This document shows, piece after piece, positions 6,864-15,693 of a DNA stretch of 64,000 nt; position 1 is the first letter of the stretch, and each line of letters opens with the position of its first letter. The DNA lies in IMG/VR virus record IMGVR_UViG_3300010151_000007, positions 36,327 to 100,326 of that record. The stretch is one strand, 5' to 3'. This DNA is from a virus. The translations under genes and the position numbers were made by a program. Below the pieces are notes generated by a model. The model did no database searches and had not been told where the DNA came from. It worked only from the letters and a program-made list of their open reading frames with translations.

Positions 6864-8124
6864 TATTGATTACGATCTCCTATTAGGAGAAATGAACAAT
6901 CTCACTGACTATGAGAGCGATCGTCCAACCATATATCCAGAGGATTTGGTCAATGATCCCCTTTCTGTTTACCGTCATGCTCTAAAGAAGATCGTAAAGC
7001 CAAACATATTAGCTGAATCAGGCCCATATAAAGCGATTTGTTTAAATTCGTTTTCTATCGCAGCCGATTCAGCTAATCGTTTTTCTTTGTTTGCTTTTGG
7101 TTTTACGGAAAAGGTAGTATATAAAAGGGTTGCTTGTTATGCTAGGATTCCAGAATTGCATTCAATCCTTCCAAATCCATTTTCGATAAAAGATCCAGAA
7201 AAGAAGGCTGAAGCAATTCGTATGCACCCGGTTTTCATTAGCGAGCTTGCTGCGGAAGATCTGGGTGAAGGGGAATTTCCAAACCCAGGGGCTGTCATCG
7301 AAGTTGATTTTGAGGATAGGAAGAACAGGAGGGTCGGCATTTATAAGCGCAAACTTGTAAGCAGCCCTACACCTGGAGTATCCAGCGGCCCAAAAAGTAG
7401 AAAATTCAAACCCGGTGACCAAATAGTCTCTCTTTCTACCGTCACTAATTTGGCGAGCGATAGCACTTCCACTTCTGTCGGCTCGTGCAACCCAAAACAA
7501 AAAACAATAGACTCTACAGTAAAAAGAAAGCCGTTAATTATCAAGGCTTGGGAGATGTTGAGCCCGTTTTTCCCTTCCAACGCAGTCATGACTTCAGGTT
7601 TTAGAAACCCTGGAGACCAAATTGCAACCATAGAAAAGCTCGCAAGAAATAACGGCGTAATTGGTGCAGAATATCCAACATGGCGAGAAAAGCGAAAAGA
7701 ACTAAGGGCCAGAGGGTTTCTAATTGCAGATCCCAACACTCCCCAAACCAGCGGCCATTATGTCGGAAACACATTCGATGTGTCTGGGAACGGCATTAGG
7801 TCTTTATCCGAGTCGGAAAGAAGGGATTGGTTATTAAGGGTCGCCGAGATTTCTCAACTTCTTTCTGAAGATGAATTTTTTCCCGTTAAATTAATAACAA
7901 TACTTGTCGAATATACAAATAACGCAGTACATATAGAGATCGAAAGTGCCGAAGTAGACCAACTCATACTCATGGATCGGTTTATGGAATTAAATCCGAA
8001 TTGTGATTCTTCCAGAGTACAATCCGCGATCGATGACACTGCTTTGGATATTTCTTTAATGGAAAGTGATCTGCCAGAAGAACCAGAGGTGGTTGAATTA
8101 CATGACGCCGATGCAAAAATATGA
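6853..8124 (+). CDS. Baseplate hub protein with gp5-like OB fold and M15 peptidase domain
   Basis: About 423 aa, starting at ATG 6853 behind AGAAGGA; an in-frame ATG at 6826 is less likely. Residues 50-170 match the gp5-type N-terminal OB region: ILPNPFSIKDPEKKAEAIRM, HPVFISEL and PGAVIEVDFEDR are landmark phrases. Residues 240-375 carry an M15-type zinc peptidase: S300-G-H302-Y-V-G-N-T-F-D309 and VH360IE supply the three zinc ligands, and GFRNPGDQ precedes them. In T4, gp5 pierces the envelope with a lysozyme domain; here a D,D- or L,D-peptidase seems to take that role. The gene heads the baseplate block. Confidence 0.75.
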   Translation: MPNDIDYDLLLGEMNNLTDYESDRPTIYPEDLVNDPLSVYRHALKKIVKPNILAESGPYKAICLNSFSIAADSANRFSLFAFGFTEKVVYKRVACYARIPELHSILPNPFSIKDPEKKAEAIRMHPVFISELAAEDLGEGEFPNPGAVIEVDFEDRKNRRVGIYKRKLVSSPTPGVSSGPKSRKFKPGDQIVSLSTVTNLASDSTSTSVGSCNPKQKTIDSTVKRKPLIIKAWEMLSPFFPSNAVMTSGFRNPGDQIATIEKLARNNGVIGAEYPTWREKRKELRARGFLIADPNTPQTSGHYVGNTFDVSGNGIRSLSESERRDWLLRVAEISQLLSEDEFFPVKLITILVEYTNNAVHIEIESAEVDQLILMDRFMELNPNCDSSRVQSAIDDTALDISLMESDLPEEPEVVELHDADAKI

Positions 8125-8143
8125 TTAAAAAAAGAGAGGGGTA

Positions 8144-9088
8144 ATGGACAAATTTAAAGGAAGAACTGTATTGGGCGGCCAATCCAAATTAGCCGGTCTG
8201 AACAACACACAGGTCAACGAGCCTTTACCTCTTTTTCACAAAGCCGAAGGAGAAAGGGTTGTTAAGGGTCATAACAATGCGTATATCGTGTTGGGTCGTG
8301 ACCGACCTGCTGGTTTAGAATCTGGGTATGGTGGTAAAGGCGAAACTCGCTGCGGTACCATCGATCTTGTAGTTGGTCGCATGGGATGGGATCCAAAAGA
8401 AGGTCGAGTTGTTGATAACAACTTCGGCTCTTTTATCGCTGCCGACAAACCCGGTGACGCTGCAAGGATTTATATTTCCCAAAGAACAGATATCGATAAC
8501 AATTTCGGTTTAGTAGACGGTGGCGTCGGTAACTCTAAAAACCTTTCAGCCATCGGTATAAAAGCAGATTCAGTTCGGATTGTTGCCCGACGCGGCATAA
8601 AGTTGGTCACCGGACGCTCTCCTCAAGGTCGAAATTCGTTGAACGGTAAAGCAGACGCCCAATATGGTATTGATTTAATCGCAGGCAATCGTGACGAACT
8701 AAAAAGAAATTATAGTGGTGCCCCTAAATCTCAAATACCCTACCTCCAACCAATCCCGAAAGGTTCGAATTTGCAAGAAGCTATGAAAAATATGAATGAT
8801 GCAATAAATGAATTGAATTCAATTGTACACGACTTTATTCAATTACAGCTAACTTTCAATGGCTCGGTAATGACCAGTTTCCACCAAGGTACCGCTGGGC
8901 CGATTCCCGTGATTACAAACCCCGATCCGGCAGTTATAGCCCAGGGTACTCAAATGCAAATGAGGGCTTTTTCCGACTGCATTAGCGAATTAGCAAAACA
9001 GAGGCAAGTGTTAATGTCTTTAGAAATGGACTATTTACGCACCGCTGGTTCGAAATGGATTTGTAGTAGATACAATAGGACCAACTAG
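8144..9088 (+). CDS. Putative baseplate/spike-associated structural protein
   Basis: A 314-aa protein with a strong ribosome site (GAGAGGGG). Residues 1-190 are rich in Gly, Asn and Asp with short alternating strands (DNNFGSFIAAD, DIDNNFGLVDGG, SVRIVARRGIKLVTG), suggesting beta-solenoid or prism-like folding. Residues 200-310 are helical and end in an Asn-Arg-Thr-Asn tail. The position between the hub/peptidase gene and the giant baseplate gene argues for a spike or hub partner. I do not recognise the family. Confidence 0.6.
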   Translation: MDKFKGRTVLGGQSKLAGLNNTQVNEPLPLFHKAEGERVVKGHNNAYIVLGRDRPAGLESGYGGKGETRCGTIDLVVGRMGWDPKEGRVVDNNFGSFIAADKPGDAARIYISQRTDIDNNFGLVDGGVGNSKNLSAIGIKADSVRIVARRGIKLVTGRSPQGRNSLNGKADAQYGIDLIAGNRDELKRNYSGAPKSQIPYLQPIPKGSNLQEAMKNMNDAINELNSIVHDFIQLQLTFNGSVMTSFHQGTAGPIPVITNPDPAVIAQGTQMQMRAFSDCISELAKQRQVLMSLEMDYLRTAGSKWICSRYNRTN

Positions 9089-9089
9089 A

Positions 9090-12000
9090 ATGGCAAAGAA
9101 AAAGAATAGTGAAGGGCGCGAGAGTTTAGAAGAATTTGGAAGGCTCAAAGAGCCTGATGATTCCGAGACTGGTGTTGAAGCTGGTGTTGTAATACCAGAT
9201 ATCCTCAATAGGGTTCCAAATACAAACACCGAATTAACGAATAACGACTTGATTTCAATTCCTGAATTTGATAGGCCAGTGATTTTTACTTCATTGGGTG
9301 ATGAAGATTCTGAAGCAATTTCTGGTTTTAAGTTTGACGGGTGCGAAGCATCTGATTTCTTTAGCACTGAACCGGAGGAGTGTGAACCCTGTTTGAAGAA
9401 TCCTTTCGCATTTGTTCCAGATTGGACCTCTATGTTGGAAGGTGAAGTTTTCTTTAATGGAAAAGAATGTCAACATTGCGTCGTAATGTATAGTGATGAT
9501 GTCAATCCACAGGGTGCCGCTCTTAAGAAGGTGAAAGAAGATGGTGTCAAGAAGCTGATCGAAGTGTTCCGCAAAGCATCAGTCGCAAAAGCTGTCTATT
9601 ATGTGCCAAGATCTCAAAGAAATAAAGATATAATCCCACCTATATCCATAGGAGAGGAATTTACCTTAGCAGAAATTGGTGGTGTATTACCCACTTTTCA
9701 TATATTTGGTGCTTTACTTGATCTGGCTGCTGCACCGCCCCCTGCCAGAAAAGGGTTTGTAAGGGTAACTGAAACCTTTAACATGGTAGAGGAATTAGAT
9801 GCGGCGGCTACAATTGAAAAGCATACTCCAATCTCAAGCGCGATTGGGACTAAGGTTCTGGTTTGCGTTCCTTCCGCACAATTGGAAAAAATCCCTCAAG
9901 CAATCCTTTCAGAGCCCGACACAGAATTTGAATCTAAACTGACTGTCACTATACTAGGCCCAGACTTTGCTCGGTTCGTGAATAAGACGAAGAAGACTTT
10001 TACAAGATACAACAAGCAAGTTTTGAGATGGGCTGTCTTTGATGGTGGATTACTCTTGAAGAAGGGTTCGACCAACAGAGACGACTATGTTGTTTTGGAT
10101 TTGCTTAAAGAAAAAGACTTCCTTTCTCAATTTCAAAAAGAATTGCTAGATATGCTCAAGACCAAGGGTTTAACCACAGGGCCATCAACCACGGTTTTGG
10201 AAAAGTTCACAATCAACTTTGAAGAAGAGGGGGACAAGCTAAAGATAAAAGAGGTCATCGCTAATAGTGGCGGCTGTAGAGACATCGTGTTTTCGAGAAC
10301 TTCCAATTCTTCTGAATTTAACAAGTTCATGAAAAAACGTTCAAGTTTGAGATCAACAACACTTGGATACATCGGTGCTCTTCCAGAAATGGATTCAGCC
10401 ATTTCGGCTAGAAAACCAATGTCTTGGCTTGAATATGTTACTAAATTTACATATCCCGGCTTAGAGGTTAGTCTTGGGCCAAATGCAATAGTGAAATCAA
10501 ATGATAGTTGTTTCGCTGATGATCAGATTAATATCTTCTTAAATTCCATGTTAGATGCCCTCATAGATCTCGGCGGCGATATTTTATCTGAAACTAATAA
10601 AACACTATGTCGAACAGTTGATGAGTCCGAGACATACAAAAGAGATTTGAACAAACAGGCAGATGACAATCTAAGAAGAATATTGATTGCAGAAGTTAAA
10701 ATGCATGGTAACAGTAAGCCGTTTGTTGATCTGCTAATTAAGATGCTTGAAAAACAAGATCTTGATTTCGAAAGTCTTTGGAGCGACTTGATTGATAAAA
10801 TGGGCTACTGTGGCTGGATTCAGATGGCTAAGAATTCGATTGACTGCTTGGCTCAAGGCTTGGGTGCCGACAGTTTAGAGAAAGCTATGGTTGAAGCTAT
10901 TTTTAAAGCAATACCGGAAGATCAAATAGAAAAGGTCTTCGTTGGATTACCACCCGATGTTCAAAAAAAGATAACAGACAAAATAGGGGCATCATTCAAC
11001 AATGCTCCTGCTCCGTGGGATGCGGGTTATCGTTCTGGGAATTATAGCGGCCCAGGCTTCAATCCAAAAGAAAGAGCAAAAGCTGTCAAAGAGACAAAAG
11101 CCGAACCCGGTTTTACCCCTACTCCAATCCCAACTCGCGGTGCCGGGCGTAGTCGCACGGAATTACCCAACACCACGGCTCGCAAGATTGTTAAAGCAAG
11201 GGAAAAAGAAAACCAAGTAGATCCTACACAGGTAAGTGAGAACCAAGCTTTGAGAGGTTCTGGCGGAACATATGGGAATATGCTGGGAGATATCCAGAAA
11301 GAGATATTTGCAGCATATAAAGACGCCATCTTAGAGTTTGCGGGTGTCCAGCAGTTAATGACGATTTTGGAAGATCTTCCGGGCGTGGGTATAGTAGCAC
11401 AAGTATTTCGTTCTAGTCCTTGCACTCTACCCGGTCCTTTGAACTTTGAGCCACCACTCGATAGTTTCTTGAACACTTTAGAGTTTGATTTTTGTAACAT
11501 CCCTGGTGGCAATTGGGCAGACTTGACTTTGCCTAAAATGAACCCCCCAATGGACAAGGGTGTCCCAATCAAGATTGCTGCCAGTAATATAATGAAAGTT
11601 ATTGGGGAGATCGCGAAGGAAGTGTTGATTGCACTTGCGATGCAATTGTTCAAGAAAATATTGACAGGAATGATAAAAGCCATCAGTGGTATTGCATGCG
11701 AAGCACTCAAAACTCTAGGCGGCGCTCTCGGAGATTTGGTCAACGGAAACGACAAACTTAAAGACGGGTTGAAAAAACAACTATGTCCCGACAAAGATCT
11801 TTCTGATGAAGAGTTCGCTGCCACACTCAATAAGTTGTTCAATAGTTTGAACCCCGTTGATCCAACTTGTTTGGAAACAATCACGAACGAAGAGATTGGT
11901 ACTTTTATCGATGATATTTTGTTAGTGCTGACTCAAGGTCAAATCTTGGACCTATTGGCTGGTGTTGCCAGCCAAGAGGTTCTGGAGATTGTAACAAGAA

Positions 12001-15000
12001 CTGCCTTAAGTTCAGAATCAGAATGCATTTCAGATATCTTTTCTGATCCTTCCGCTGTTGATTCATATTTTGATGGTCTGGGAGATTTGCTTAATTTGGA
12101 TGATTTGATTGACGAATTGGGTCAATTCCCTCGCGAACTTCCAAACACGGTCTGCACTCCAGAAATGCTGGAAGATATTGACGATTTACGCTGTCAATTG
12201 CTGCAACAAAAGGGTATGTCCCTTCAAGATTGTCGTGACGAATTAGACAGACTGAAAGCAGAGGCCGAAAAGAACCTTGGAGATTTGGCAGATGTCCTAC
12301 AAAATGGCCCATTCGCCGACCTGCCCGGTCTTCTTTCCACTGCTGATTGTCCGACAGATGGTTTGTTTCCATATAACGATCTGAACGTTATGGATTTGAC
12401 ACCGCACGTCATTGGCCCGGTATTCACATCCATTTCAAACGAACACACCGCAGACCTATTGGGCTCCGATGGCGTATTAAATAATATCCTTTCAGATACA
12501 AACGGGAAAAGACTCCGTGCTCACAACTTCTATGTTAGGCATTTCGGCAACCCAAATTCATCAAACTTAAGTTTCTTCGAATGGTATTCGGATAATTCGA
12601 TTGAAGATCACGACGCCACATTCCTTAAGCCAAACCCAATCGATCAGTTTGGTAATAAATTAAAAGGCGCGGAGGCTAGTGGCAACAGTATTGTCGCGGC
12701 AATTTTTGGTTCGCACGGTGGTTTCCCACCGACAGTCGGCTCGTGGTTGATGAAACAATATGAAGAATTGGATATTAGTTTCTCGACAAAGCGTTTAACG
12801 GAAGATCAACTAGCTCTAGAAGAGATTTTGGAAGATAATCCATTTATTTCCTTTAGCCCAGCTTCGAATGATTTAGAATTGAACTACATTGATTTCAAAA
12901 GCGAATATTCATTTAAACTGGTGTATGACTACAACATAGAAGAAAATGGAGAGTTATTAAAAAACAAGTATCGTGTAAAGATAATAGAGGATTTGGATCC
13001 ATCTGATGATGGAAATCTTTCCCGAGTAAATATCCCTAAAGGTACTCCCCCCTCTATTCTCCAATCTCGCGGAGGTACTATAACTTCTGGTGATTTCACG
13101 ATTAGTTCTGTTCCCTCTGAAGAAGTTCGAATATTATTGGGTACTTTGAATCTCGAAAACGATAGCAAAATCTCCTACGAGTCCGAAGCTCTGAAAGAAT
13201 ACATTTCAAGTGTATTAAAGAGTAACATCGACCTATCACAAGACTCCAAAGACAAGTTGGAATCAAATTCACACAGAAGTTATGTGACAAACATTTTTGA
13301 TATTATCAACAAGGGATTCTTACGCAGAATCTCTGATAAAATCATAACCCCAGCAGAGGGTAAAGAGATACCTAAGGGTTTTGCTTTTGGTTATGATGCC
13401 GACAGGCAGCCAGAAGTGGTGTTATTAGATCCGGAGAAATATGGCGGCAACGAGATCTCACCAGCTTTCTACGTGAAGCCTCCGAAAAGAGACGGGTGGA
13501 TGGGTATGCTGGACGAACTAGTTCCGGAATGGGACGCCTGTGAACCTCGTAGAACCCCTATGTGCGACTTTGAAGGTATAAAAGACAATGTTCAGGATTT
13601 GTATGGGAAGCTAAAAGAAGACAAACGCCGCGAATTCACGCCTTTGTGTACCGAAGAAGCACCTTACGATAAAATGCTCGACCGTATGGCAGCAGCCTCT
13701 TTAGACGGAGTGGTTAGGACTGCTTTAAGAATTTACATTGTCGATGTCTTGCTTCGTGTCATTCCGGTAATAACGCAGTTTGAACTTAACATACCAGAGA
13801 ATTTTGACGCCCTTCTAGAAGAATATATCGTTGATTATTCGATAGAACGAATCAAAGAAGAAGATAAGAAAGTTTTCGGTGGAAGCAATCATTATTATTA
13901 CAGATTTTTGGAGCAGGTTGTTAACAATATTGCAAGAAAGATAGATTCAAAAATAATCAGCATGGATGATTTGACACCAGAAGAAAAAGAAGCGTTTGAC
14001 TCGATCGCTGACACTGTGGCTCGTTTCTATACCACTTATCAAGGCAAGCTGGAGTCTCTTTCAACTACGGCGATTACAACACAAGACTTTGTGCAGAGGG
14101 CTTTTTCTCACAAGAATGCTGAATTGGGCGATGGTTCTGCCGCTTTCAACAAGCTTGAAGCAAAAAGAGCCAAAGAAGAGGTCTTTAATAAGATAATCGG
14201 CTCAACTCAAAAAGAAGCTAAAATTCTCATGAGAAGGTATGTTCGCGAAGAGTTTGAACACATGCGTGGCGATTTTAATGACAGGCTAAAGCCGACAATT
14301 TCTAATTTGGACTCTTTGTTTCTCGGAAGCGAGAGTTGGATTCAAGGTGCTGTAAGTTCCGGTGGCCCCAAGAATGTGTTTTCAGATCCCACCGAAAACA
14401 ATCTTTTCGAGACTCGCGAAGGTGAGATCCCTAATTGGCCGTTTGTGCTAGAGAAATATGTGCTCATTGAAGAAAAAGATGATCCTCAATTGGCGAACCG
14501 CGAAGAAAACTTGTTTCACATCGTTAACATGTCTGACTGGGAAGATTACGTCCAGAAACAAAGAGACGATGGCATCACTGGTGACATTTCAAAATATTGG
14601 AAATCTTGGAAATTTGGTATTAGAGTTGTTTATAAACCAATAAACGCTTTTGACAATGCTTATTGGTCACCACTAACGACTGGCGCGACTAGAGAACAGA
14701 GAATGAAACATAAAGCGTTCCTAATCGGCGAAAATGATGCATATATTCCTTTAGTTAATGCAGAACTAGAGATAGAAGATCAAGAATTTACTGATTTCGA
14801 CCCCGAAGCATATGATGTTTTCTGCTTAATTAAGGAACTTCGGAAGAAAACTGAATACAAAATGCTGTTCAAATACTGTTTCCCGATGCAAAGGTTTCTT
14901 TCTTTACTTACGCTGTATTCTGCAAAAGGGTTCTATCCTTCAATCGGTAACATTGGTGCGCCCGAAGAAGGTGGGGATCGTTGGGTTCTTGCGGGCGGTC

Positions 15001-15263
15001 GCGCTCTCTTTGGATTCAGAGCGTGGGATAGACAGACCTTTGAACGCTCTTCAAAGCAGGCAAGAATTATGTTTGAAACCATCTACGAGACAACAAACAA
15101 AGATACTACTTATAAAGTGAGAGGCCAAAGGACCGTATCGGCCAACTTCAGGGACACTTTGAGGCCGAAGATTAACTTTGATACTGGTTTAAGGTGGTGG
15201 CAAAGAAGGAATAGACGCAACAGACCATACGATAAGTTTGGTAACGACTGTGAGGATGAATAA
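9090..15263 (+). CDS. Giant (2057 aa) putative baseplate protein, family not recognised
   Basis: A single 2057-aa frame between the hub genes and gp25. Near residue 90 it has a cysteine cluster (GCEASDFF, ECEPCLKNPF), around residue 630-710 a Pro/Gly/charged linker, and from about residue 829 hydrophobic amphipathic helices (IMKVIGEIAKEVLIALAMQL). The C-terminus is basic and aromatic (WWQRRNRRNRPYDKF). No T4 baseplate gene is this long. The place of the gene makes a wedge, hub or tail-plug role likely, but the function is inferred from context alone. It overlaps the gp25 gene by one base. Confidence 0.6.
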   Translation: MAKKKNSEGRESLEEFGRLKEPDDSETGVEAGVVIPDILNRVPNTNTELTNNDLISIPEFDRPVIFTSLGDEDSEAISGFKFDGCEASDFFSTEPEECEPCLKNPFAFVPDWTSMLEGEVFFNGKECQHCVVMYSDDVNPQGAALKKVKEDGVKKLIEVFRKASVAKAVYYVPRSQRNKDIIPPISIGEEFTLAEIGGVLPTFHIFGALLDLAAAPPPARKGFVRVTETFNMVEELDAAATIEKHTPISSAIGTKVLVCVPSAQLEKIPQAILSEPDTEFESKLTVTILGPDFARFVNKTKKTFTRYNKQVLRWAVFDGGLLLKKGSTNRDDYVVLDLLKEKDFLSQFQKELLDMLKTKGLTTGPSTTVLEKFTINFEEEGDKLKIKEVIANSGGCRDIVFSRTSNSSEFNKFMKKRSSLRSTTLGYIGALPEMDSAISARKPMSWLEYVTKFTYPGLEVSLGPNAIVKSNDSCFADDQINIFLNSMLDALIDLGGDILSETNKTLCRTVDESETYKRDLNKQADDNLRRILIAEVKMHGNSKPFVDLLIKMLEKQDLDFESLWSDLIDKMGYCGWIQMAKNSIDCLAQGLGADSLEKAMVEAIFKAIPEDQIEKVFVGLPPDVQKKITDKIGASFNNAPAPWDAGYRSGNYSGPGFNPKERAKAVKETKAEPGFTPTPIPTRGAGRSRTELPNTTARKIVKAREKENQVDPTQVSENQALRGSGGTYGNMLGDIQKEIFAAYKDAILEFAGVQQLMTILEDLPGVGIVAQVFRSSPCTLPGPLNFEPPLDSFLNTLEFDFCNIPGGNWADLTLPKMNPPMDKGVPIKIAASNIMKVIGEIAKEVLIALAMQLFKKILTGMIKAISGIACEALKTLGGALGDLVNGNDKLKDGLKKQLCPDKDLSDEEFAATLNKLFNSLNPVDPTCLETITNEEIGTFIDDILLVLTQGQILDLLAGVASQEVLEIVTRTALSSESECISDIFSDPSAVDSYFDGLGDLLNLDDLIDELGQFPRELPNTVCTPEMLEDIDDLRCQLLQQKGMSLQDCRDELDRLKAEAEKNLGDLADVLQNGPFADLPGLLSTADCPTDGLFPYNDLNVMDLTPHVIGPVFTSISNEHTADLLGSDGVLNNILSDTNGKRLRAHNFYVRHFGNPNSSNLSFFEWYSDNSIEDHDATFLKPNPIDQFGNKLKGAEASGNSIVAAIFGSHGGFPPTVGSWLMKQYEELDISFSTKRLTEDQLALEEILEDNPFISFSPASNDLELNYIDFKSEYSFKLVYDYNIEENGELLKNKYRVKIIEDLDPSDDGNLSRVNIPKGTPPSILQSRGGTITSGDFTISSVPSEEVRILLGTLNLENDSKISYESEALKEYISSVLKSNIDLSQDSKDKLESNSHRSYVTNIFDIINKGFLRRISDKIITPAEGKEIPKGFAFGYDADRQPEVVLLDPEKYGGNEISPAFYVKPPKRDGWMGMLDELVPEWDACEPRRTPMCDFEGIKDNVQDLYGKLKEDKRREFTPLCTEEAPYDKMLDRMAAASLDGVVRTALRIYIVDVLLRVIPVITQFELNIPENFDALLEEYIVDYSIERIKEEDKKVFGGSNHYYYRFLEQVVNNIARKIDSKIISMDDLTPEEKEAFDSIADTVARFYTTYQGKLESLSTTAITTQDFVQRAFSHKNAELGDGSAAFNKLEAKRAKEEVFNKIIGSTQKEAKILMRRYVREEFEHMRGDFNDRLKPTISNLDSLFLGSESWIQGAVSSGGPKNVFSDPTENNLFETREGEIPNWPFVLEKYVLIEEKDDPQLANREENLFHIVNMSDWEDYVQKQRDDGITGDISKYWKSWKFGIRVVYKPINAFDNAYWSPLTTGATREQRMKHKAFLIGENDAYIPLVNAELEIEDQEFTDFDPEAYDVFCLIKELRKKTEYKMLFKYCFPMQRFLSLLTLYSAKGFYPSIGNIGAPEEGGDRWVLAGGRALFGFRAWDRQTFERSSKQARIMFETIYETTNKDTTYKVRGQRTVSANFRDTLRPKINFDTGLRWWQRRNRRNRPYDKFGNDCEDE

Positions 15264-15664
15264 TGGCTCAAGGGATAGCAATAAAATTACCACTAGAAGT
15301 TGACAGTGTTGACGGACCTTTTTCTCTGCATAAAACAGAATTAGAGGCGATTCAGCAAAACTTGAAAATGTTATTACTCACCTCTCCTGGTGAACGGATT
15401 ATGGTGCCAGACTATGGTGTTGGTATTAGAAACTTCTTGTTTTCTCAAAATACAGAATCGTTGATAAGAGACATTCAGGATACCATCGCAAATCAGATAT
15501 CGAAGTTCATGCCATATATTAAAATTAACGATATCGAAGTCGGAAGTCCTGAACTATCTGCTGGCTCGGTATTTATTGACAAGAATATAATCGAAATAAG
15601 GATTTCTTATTTTGTTCCAAACCTTAGACTCGGTAATGTTTTGAGACTACCAGTTTCAGGTTGA
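15263..15664 (+). CDS. 25: Baseplate wedge subunit gp25-like
   Basis: A 133-aa protein of the gp25/W family (GPW_gp25). The conserved stretch is ELEAIQQNLKMLLLTSPGER, then MVPDYGVGIRNFLF; ER and the aromatic-Gly that follow are the family signature. In T4, gp25 joins the wedge core to the sheath and starts sheath assembly. The length matches T4 gp25 (132 aa) closely. It is followed by the gp6-like gene, the usual T4-type pairing. Confidence 0.9.
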   Translation: MAQGIAIKLPLEVDSVDGPFSLHKTELEAIQQNLKMLLLTSPGERIMVPDYGVGIRNFLFSQNTESLIRDIQDTIANQISKFMPYIKINDIEVGSPELSAGSVFIDKNIIEIRISYFVPNLRLGNVLRLPVSG

Positions 15665-15665
15665 A

Positions 15666-15673
15666 ACTAATTA
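15666..15673 (+). promoter_or_regulatory. Candidate late promoter ACTAATTA before the gp6 gene
   Basis: Exact ACTAATTA, in the 29-base gap after the gp25 stop and 28 bases before the ATG at 15694. An AAGGAAAAG ribosome site lies between, leaving room for a short leader. Confidence 0.55.
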
Positions 15674-15693
15674 TTTAAGGAAAAGAAACAATA

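Noticed and set aside
9030-9037. ACTATTTA near the end of the 8144 gene as a promoter for the 2057-aa gene
   Set aside because: It is inside a coding region and 60 bases from the ATG; the same variant appears by chance at 34131, 39687 and 51322.
11042-11884. 280-codon open frame on the - strand
   Set aside because: It lies entirely opposite the 2057-aa gene, has no ribosome site and reads as Ser/Ile/Pro-rich shadow sequence. All real genes here are on the + strand.
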